18,001 bases of DNA from JBBKWH01 sp037968855 (GTDB taxonomy: Bacteria > Pseudomonadota > Gammaproteobacteria > Pseudomonadales > Moraxellaceae), in assembly GCA_037968855.1 (NCBI GenBank), contig JBBKWH010000102.1, forward strand, positions 1 to 18,001, written 5' to 3'. The translations under genes and the position numbers were made by a program. Shown piece after piece: positions 15,301 to 18,001 of this stretch. Under the pieces are notes generated by a model that worked only from the letters and a program-made list of their open reading frames with translations, made no database searches and was not told where the DNA came from. Numbering within the stretch: position 1 is the first letter of the stretch; each line of letters starts with the position of its first letter.

Positions 15301-16055
15301 TCGCTTAACTGCTGTTTTTGTTGATCTAAGGCAGTGCGTTGTTCGATGGGTAATGGCTCGACAAACTTCAGCTCACTACTCAGTCGCTCGTAGGCTTTTT
15401 TGGCATTTTTATGCTGTTGATCAGCCAGTTGCCCAAGGCGGCTATAAATGTGTGTATCGGTCAAACACTCCAGCAGCGACGCCCGCTCGTTGTCATTGGC
15501 CTTTAAAAACGCGCCAAACTCTGACTGCGCCAGCAACACTGCACGAGTAAATTGCTCAAAATTCATACCAATTAATTGTTGGGTCAATTGGCCAACTTCG
15601 GTCAACTGACTGGCCAGCACCGTGCCGGTATCCAAGTCGATCAAACTACGACTGATTTTTTGTAGACTGCCATCTAGACGTTTACGCGCCCGCTGCACCT
15701 GCCATTCAACCCGATAACGCTTGCGATCATGGGTAGCAAAACTGACTTTGGCATAACCCATCACCGTGCCACGGGTCAGCATACTGCGTTTGTCATTAAA
15801 GTTTAGCGCTGCGCCACTACCATCGGCTAGCTTCCCTTCTTGGCCTTGATGAGCCGTTCTGAGCCGTGGCACTTCATTAAACAAGGCCAAGCATAGCGCG
15901 TCTAAAATGGTACTTTTACCTGCACCGGTTGGCCCTGTAATCGCAGCCAAACCCGTCTCGGCCAAAGCACCCGTGGCAAAATCAATCACTTGCGGCTGAT
16001 CCTTGACTGCTGCAAGCGAGGCTAGATTATAAATTTCCAGTTTAAGCAGCTTCAT
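12318..16055 (-). CDS. sbcC: Exonuclease subunit SbcC (Rad50-like ATPase)
   Basis: The protein has 1,245 residues. Walker A GPTGAGKS is at 41-48, and the ATPase head is rebuilt by the C-terminal signature LSGGE (1146-1150) and Walker B LFIDEG (1174-1179) followed by FGTLD. The tip of the coiled coil carries the zinc hook C612-P-V-C615, through which two SbcC molecules join. With SbcD it forms a nuclease that opens hairpins and trims protein-blocked DNA ends. The length is above that of E. coli SbcC (about 1,050). The two coiled-coil arms are extremely glutamine-rich, with runs of six or seven Gln. The ATG overlaps the sbcD stop as ATGA, so the subunits are translationally coupled. No intrinsic terminator is visible after the stop, which faces the AraC gene stop nine bases away. 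Confidence 0.96.
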   Translation of the reverse strand: MKLLKLEIYNLASLAAVKDQPQVIDFATGALAETGLAAITGPTGAGKSTILDALCLALFNEVPRLRTAHQGQEGKLADGSGAALNFNDKRSMLTRGTVMGYAKVSFATHDRKRYRVEWQVQRARKRLDGSLQKISRSLIDLDTGTVLASQLTEVGQLTQQLIGMNFEQFTRAVLLAQSEFGAFLKANDNERASLLECLTDTHIYSRLGQLADQQHKNAKKAYERLSSELKFVEPLPIEQRTALDQQKQQLSDQKQQLEQQIKQYQQREAWHQRDAELAEQCQDAEQALQQAQHDWKQLVPARGDQLRLKHMSPLRPHLEQRDRLLAEQTTSQQTLEQATQKLSSIDQARRQAEQDLDQFQMAEQQQQAYAKQIQPILLQAQDDEYQCKSLREQFKQLKHALEHSQVQTKQFDQQLKQQQALWYEQQQQQQQIELALQHTQFLQGLDQHPLAMLTEQLNTAATQHTIHQQAQQQQQQLEQQVDQIRQQRQMVAQQLADHQRDYGDDTTLKQQLKDLISADLAQQKQLHQDQALLQQFSLRQSQQANHAQLVARIEQTQQQQQSVLQAVSHAEQHRNACQQQHQQLEQLWQRQRQMSQQSVEQLRAHLHDDEACPVCGSTEHPYRQAGLAIAEAMVHETERDVQQARTQLDQAVAQLSSLQAEQRHLTQRLTELEQHAREAAQQIKQQDQQRHDQFGSSHGPLLALAGDQAIQQLQQQIAQTEQTQQQQQQHRLLVEQRNDAREQLSQHDRQQHDQLQAITAQWHEISSTAKDALIQAHAAERTVLAQLPLTEQQQWQAAIDQQQINDQAAQWCEQLSQRHLQLQQRDQLTIGITEQQQRIKDSQLELMRHQQVQQQQQDQHDVVMQQGKQLRDRLKHALAQAQGPMESVQAWQDDLATRAHALQAQHQQATLALQHRLTEQKHTNEQILALQQQQYSIQQALDQCQAAIGAWYGQYPEMNEPEVVRLLQLDSAQIEQMDQAIAACGDALTRIETQAQHHQQNRQAHQRQQINHGLGEPLSIAQITQTLSDLDDQLKMIESDLINVIGHIRQDETRHQQAVKLGQSISAAMTTYQRWARLADPIGCATGAKFRKIAQGYQLDLLLAQANQQLQQLSRRYQLERAPESLGLLVIDRDMGDERRSVHSLSGGESFLVSLALALGLSGMAQGSVQIEALFIDEGFGTLDPESLQIVMDALDQLQAQGRKVIVITHVQEMQERIPVQIRVERVGLGHSQIRLLTSGHQQVA

Positions 16056-17296
16056 TCATCAATCTCCGCATCGGCCATCTGCATCAAGAGACCAAAATCG
16101 GCCATCACTGCTGGATCTAACTCACCATACAACTGCTGCCAGACTTGCTCGAATAACTGTTGTGGCTGAGGCAAGGCATCAGGCATCACAGTGGATGCGG
16201 CCTGATCTGTCTGGCTGCTGGGTCGATGGGCCTGCTGATGGCGCAAACGCACCAAACGCACCCGCGCCAGATCAAGCCGTCCCTCAATCTGCTGGCGTAA
16301 ATCCGGCGGCGGTGGACCATCAAGCGTCACCACCACCTCAAGCCACGGACGTGCATCGGCAAACTCAACCACTGGCAAGTCCAGCGCCGACAGTTGGCTT
16401 AATACATCTGGCAAATCGGCATCGCCACTACTCGGCATCCGCAGCATTGGCACGGCACGAGGGATCAATAACGGCTCAATTTGCACTGGTTGACCCGCCA
16501 CCACATCGACACACAACACCTGATGCTTGTAATGCCGCTCGCTAAATGACAACGGAATCGGCGAACCACTATAACGAATACGCGCCTCGCCTACCTGTTG
16601 CGGCTTATGCAAATGGCCTAACGCCACATAATCCACCGCTGGGCTAAACAGTTGGGTCGATAGCGCCTCGGCATTACCAATCACGATATTGCGCTCAGAA
16701 TCTGGCGAGGTCGATGCCCCTTGCATATGCGCATGACTGATCAACACCAAGGGCTGCTGGCCGTTCTGCTTGGCTGTGGCTGCGGCAATTAAGCGCTGAT
16801 GCACATCGGCAATGGCGGCCATAGTATCGAGTCCTGTACCGCCAGCGGTGACTTCCGCAGGGCGCAAATACGGCAGCGCCAAACACCAGCCTAATACCTC
16901 AGCCTGTTGGTTTTTGACCGGAATCAACAGATGCTCGACATCCAGTTTATCATCGTCTTGCCAACCCACGCGGCCCACCACCACTGTATTCATAGCATCT
17001 AGCAATGGCGCAGGCAGCTCAATCCGCCCACCAGAATCATGGTTACCGGCAATCAAGATCATGGTCAGTTGCGGGTGACGCCGATGGGTCAAGGCCAAAA
17101 ACTGATACAACATACGCTGCGCACTGATTGGCGGATTAACCGTATCAAAAATATCACCGGCCACAATTAACGCATCAGGCTGTTTGGCAGCGATCTGCTG
17201 GCCCAGCCAATCCAAAAAACAGCCGTGTTCATACTGGCGTTGATGCTGATAAAAGGTCTGGCCCAAATGCCAATCTGAAGTATGTAAAAGCCGCAT
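16052..17296 (-). CDS. sbcD: Exonuclease subunit SbcD (Mre11-like nuclease)
   Basis: From the ATG at 17296 the protein has 414 residues and begins MRLLHTSDWHLG, the usual SbcD N-terminus. The phosphoesterase metal ligands are all present: D8 and H10 (SDWHLG), D48 (VAGDIFD), N85-H86-D87 (AGNHDSGG), H188 (ISHAH), and H228 with H230 (LGHLHKPQ). The manganese-dependent nuclease acts with SbcC on hairpins, palindromes and blocked double-strand ends. The C-terminal capping and SbcC-binding part covers about 270-414. The frame extends four codons upstream to a TTG (17308), but family comparison favours 17296. Neither start has a strong ribosome site. It is the first gene of sbcDC. The stop overlaps the sbcC ATG by four bases. 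Confidence 0.95.
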   Translation of the reverse strand: MRLLHTSDWHLGQTFYQHQRQYEHGCFLDWLGQQIAAKQPDALIVAGDIFDTVNPPISAQRMLYQFLALTHRRHPQLTMILIAGNHDSGGRIELPAPLLDAMNTVVVGRVGWQDDDKLDVEHLLIPVKNQQAEVLGWCLALPYLRPAEVTAGGTGLDTMAAIADVHQRLIAAATAKQNGQQPLVLISHAHMQGASTSPDSERNIVIGNAEALSTQLFSPAVDYVALGHLHKPQQVGEARIRYSGSPIPLSFSERHYKHQVLCVDVVAGQPVQIEPLLIPRAVPMLRMPSSGDADLPDVLSQLSALDLPVVEFADARPWLEVVVTLDGPPPPDLRQQIEGRLDLARVRLVRLRHQQAHRPSSQTDQAASTVMPDALPQPQQLFEQVWQQLYGELDPAVMADFGLLMQMADAEIDE

Positions 17297-17385
17297 GTGA
17301 ATGATCAAAACTAAAGTGACGTGATTGCTGACACGCTAGCAGAGTCTTTGGCCTGATGCGAGTCACTGCAAGCTTGTGTCTAGGC

Positions 17386-17425
17386 AAAAAAAAATCCCGC
17401 ACGACATGATCTGTCGCGCAGGATT
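17386..17425 (-). terminator. Intrinsic terminator, minus strand
   Basis: Read on the minus strand, AATCCTGCGCGACA (17425-17412) pairs over 14 bp with TGTCGTGCGGGATT (17406-17393), using two G-T wobbles and a 5-nt loop. It runs directly into nine T (17394-17386). On the plus strand the wobbles become mismatches and no T-run follows, so it works leftward. It ends transcripts coming from about 17,600 before sbcD. Confidence 0.85.
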
Positions 17426-17577
17426 GAGTAAAAACACTTGCTCTTAAGCAACCACACCATCGTCGCCCATATAGACGAATTTTTTAGTGCAAACGGCTAG
17501 TCAGACCAATAGCCTCATCACATCAATCCATTGATCGGGCTTAATGATAGGCTGTGAGGGTGACAGATGGATGACAG
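17390..17577 (-). ncRNA. Candidate small RNA or remnant transcript between promoter and terminator
   Basis: A good minus-strand sigma-70-like promoter (17584-17613) and a strong intrinsic terminator (17386-17425) bracket about 190 bases with no credible ORF. The only frame near the end, in-frame after a stop at about 17498, closes with VYMGDDGVVA and TAA at 17444-17446. It has no good start and could be the tail of a decayed gene. A regulatory RNA of about 190 nt is the alternative. No known RNA family is recognised. Confidence 0.35.
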
Positions 17578-17583
17578 GGTGTG

Positions 17584-17613
17584 ATTATCCTATTTAATTA
17601 AAGCTTGCGGCAA
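17584..17613 (-). promoter_or_regulatory. Sigma-70-like promoter, minus strand
   Basis: On the minus strand, TTGCCG (17613-17608) is followed after 18 bp by GATAAT (17589-17584). That is 4 of 6 and 5 of 6 matches to consensus, inside AT-rich DNA. No ORF starts downstream within the distance to the terminator, so its product would be an untranslated or very short-peptide RNA. Confidence 0.45.
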
Positions 17614-17619
17614 ACAGAC

Positions 17620-17739
17620 TCAATAAAACCAAACCATCAACGCATGAATTTGACTTTGAATCTCAAGCCCAACTGCTTGCTTAAGATCATACTGTGTTTG
17701 CAGATTGAGCCAACTTTGCGCGTCACCACCAAAGTAACG
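17620..17739 (-). pseudogene. HigA-type antitoxin C-terminal fragment
   Basis: The frame reads RYFGGDAQSWLNLQTQYDLKQA and ends QIHALMVWFY before TGA at 17622-17620. The motif (R/K)xFGxxxxxWLxLQxxYDL is the hallmark of the C-terminal part of HigA/VapI-type XRE antitoxins, directly after the DNA-binding helix-turn-helix. An in-frame TGA at 17742-17740 cuts it off, and no helix-turn-helix or start is present upstream in any frame. The cognate HigB toxin is not visible either. It is a remnant of a lost toxin-antitoxin locus, about 40 codons long. Confidence 0.7.
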
Positions 17740-17791
17740 TCATCTTGCTATCATCATTCAAAATGACATCACAACCAAACCGATCCGCCAC

Positions 17792-17820
17792 AAAAAAAGG
17801 CGTCTTAAACGCCTTTTTTT
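17792..17820. terminator. Bidirectional intrinsic terminator
   Basis: AAAAAAAGGCGT (17792-17803) pairs perfectly with ACGCCTTTTTTT (17809-17820) around the loop CTTAA. It has a GC core and a T-run on both strands. It lies 19 bases beyond the stop of the symporter gene on the minus strand and separates it from the HigA remnant. Confidence 0.92.
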
Positions 17821-17839
17821 GATTCATATCAATCAACCG

Positions 17840-18001
17840 TTATTCGTTCGGACGAATCTCGCCGCTTTTAATCCGATCAAAAAACCCAGTCACTTCACGC
17901 TTGACGATTGGCAGCAAGAAATACAAGCCAATCACGTTAAAGAACGCCATGATAAACACACTGGCATCGGACAGATCAATCACAGGACCCAAGCTCATGG
18001 C
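17840..18001 (-). CDS. Alanine/sodium symporter (AGCS family), C-terminal end, partial
   Basis: The last 53 codons of a minus-strand gene enter from the right edge and stop at TAA 17842-17840. They encode the final transmembrane segment (VFIMAFFNVIGLYFLLPIV) followed by a charged cytoplasmic tail (KREVTGFFDRIKSGEIRPNE). The pattern of a late MAxxNxIGLxxL helix and a tail ending in SGEI resembles AGCS-type sodium- or proton-coupled alanine/glycine transporters as I recall them from Acinetobacter. With only one helix visible, other secondary transporters remain possible. A strong terminator follows 19 bases later. Confidence 0.6.
   Translation of the reverse strand, partial: AMSLGPVIDLSDASVFIMAFFNVIGLYFLLPIVKREVTGFFDRIKSGEIRPNE

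Larger units (their letters stand above)
17297..17839. other. 543-bp region without an intact gene
   Basis: Between the sbcD start and the symporter stop there is no complete coding region on either strand. It contains two terminators, a minus-strand promoter, a candidate small RNA and a HigA remnant, each listed separately. The promoter of sbcDC should lie within about 17,297-17,385, but no convincing hexamers were found there. Confidence 0.7.

Overview
The window reads as chromosomal DNA of a gammaproteobacterium with base composition near 50% GC by eye. Several gene types and pairings (BVMO with HSL-type esterase; AraC regulator with M24, EphD-like and COG3687-like genes; SbcCD; an AGCS transporter) recall Acinetobacter and other Moraxellaceae. 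That placement is an impression from protein families, not a computed assignment. No rRNA, tRNA, CRISPR array or complete insertion sequence was seen.

Layout. Positions 1-1,550 are an eroded or recombined left edge: a 5'-truncated superfamily I helicase remnant, a small two-CxxC zinc-ribbon protein, and an HTH regulator of the WYL type whose WYL sensor domain is missing. Positions 1,727-3,664 (minus) hold a tyrosine recombinase followed 15 bp later by a double-cupin ChrR-like protein, probably co-transcribed. Positions 3,927-8,032 hold a likely ketone or ester catabolic module: a Baeyer-Villiger-type flavoprotein monooxygenase, a 66-residue unknown protein, a TetR regulator and a divergent HSL-family esterase. 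The tetR-esterase gap contains a perfect 18-bp palindrome (probable operator) and a 28-codon upstream ORF overlapping the esterase start.

Positions 8,124-10,968 (minus) form a tightly packed three-gene operon: an M24 metallopeptidase-fold protein, an EphD-like epoxide hydrolase-type protein without the usual SDR partner domain, and a so-called metal-dependent hydrolase. The last protein carries a full E / ExxH / E / ExxH di-iron carboxylate pattern. The operon is divergent from an AraC-family activator gene (11,244-12,308), with repeated TGTCAG boxes between them. This is the best candidate in the window for an undescribed pathway, plausibly oxidation and turnover of a hydrophobic or lipid-derived substrate.

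Positions 12,318-17,296 (minus) are sbcD-sbcC, overlapping by four bases. SbcC has a zinc hook and an extremely glutamine-rich coiled coil. The right edge (17,297-18,001) has no intact gene except the C-terminal end of an alanine/sodium symporter at the border. It also carries a HigA antitoxin fragment, two intrinsic terminators, and a promoter-terminator pair that could define a small RNA of about 190 nt.
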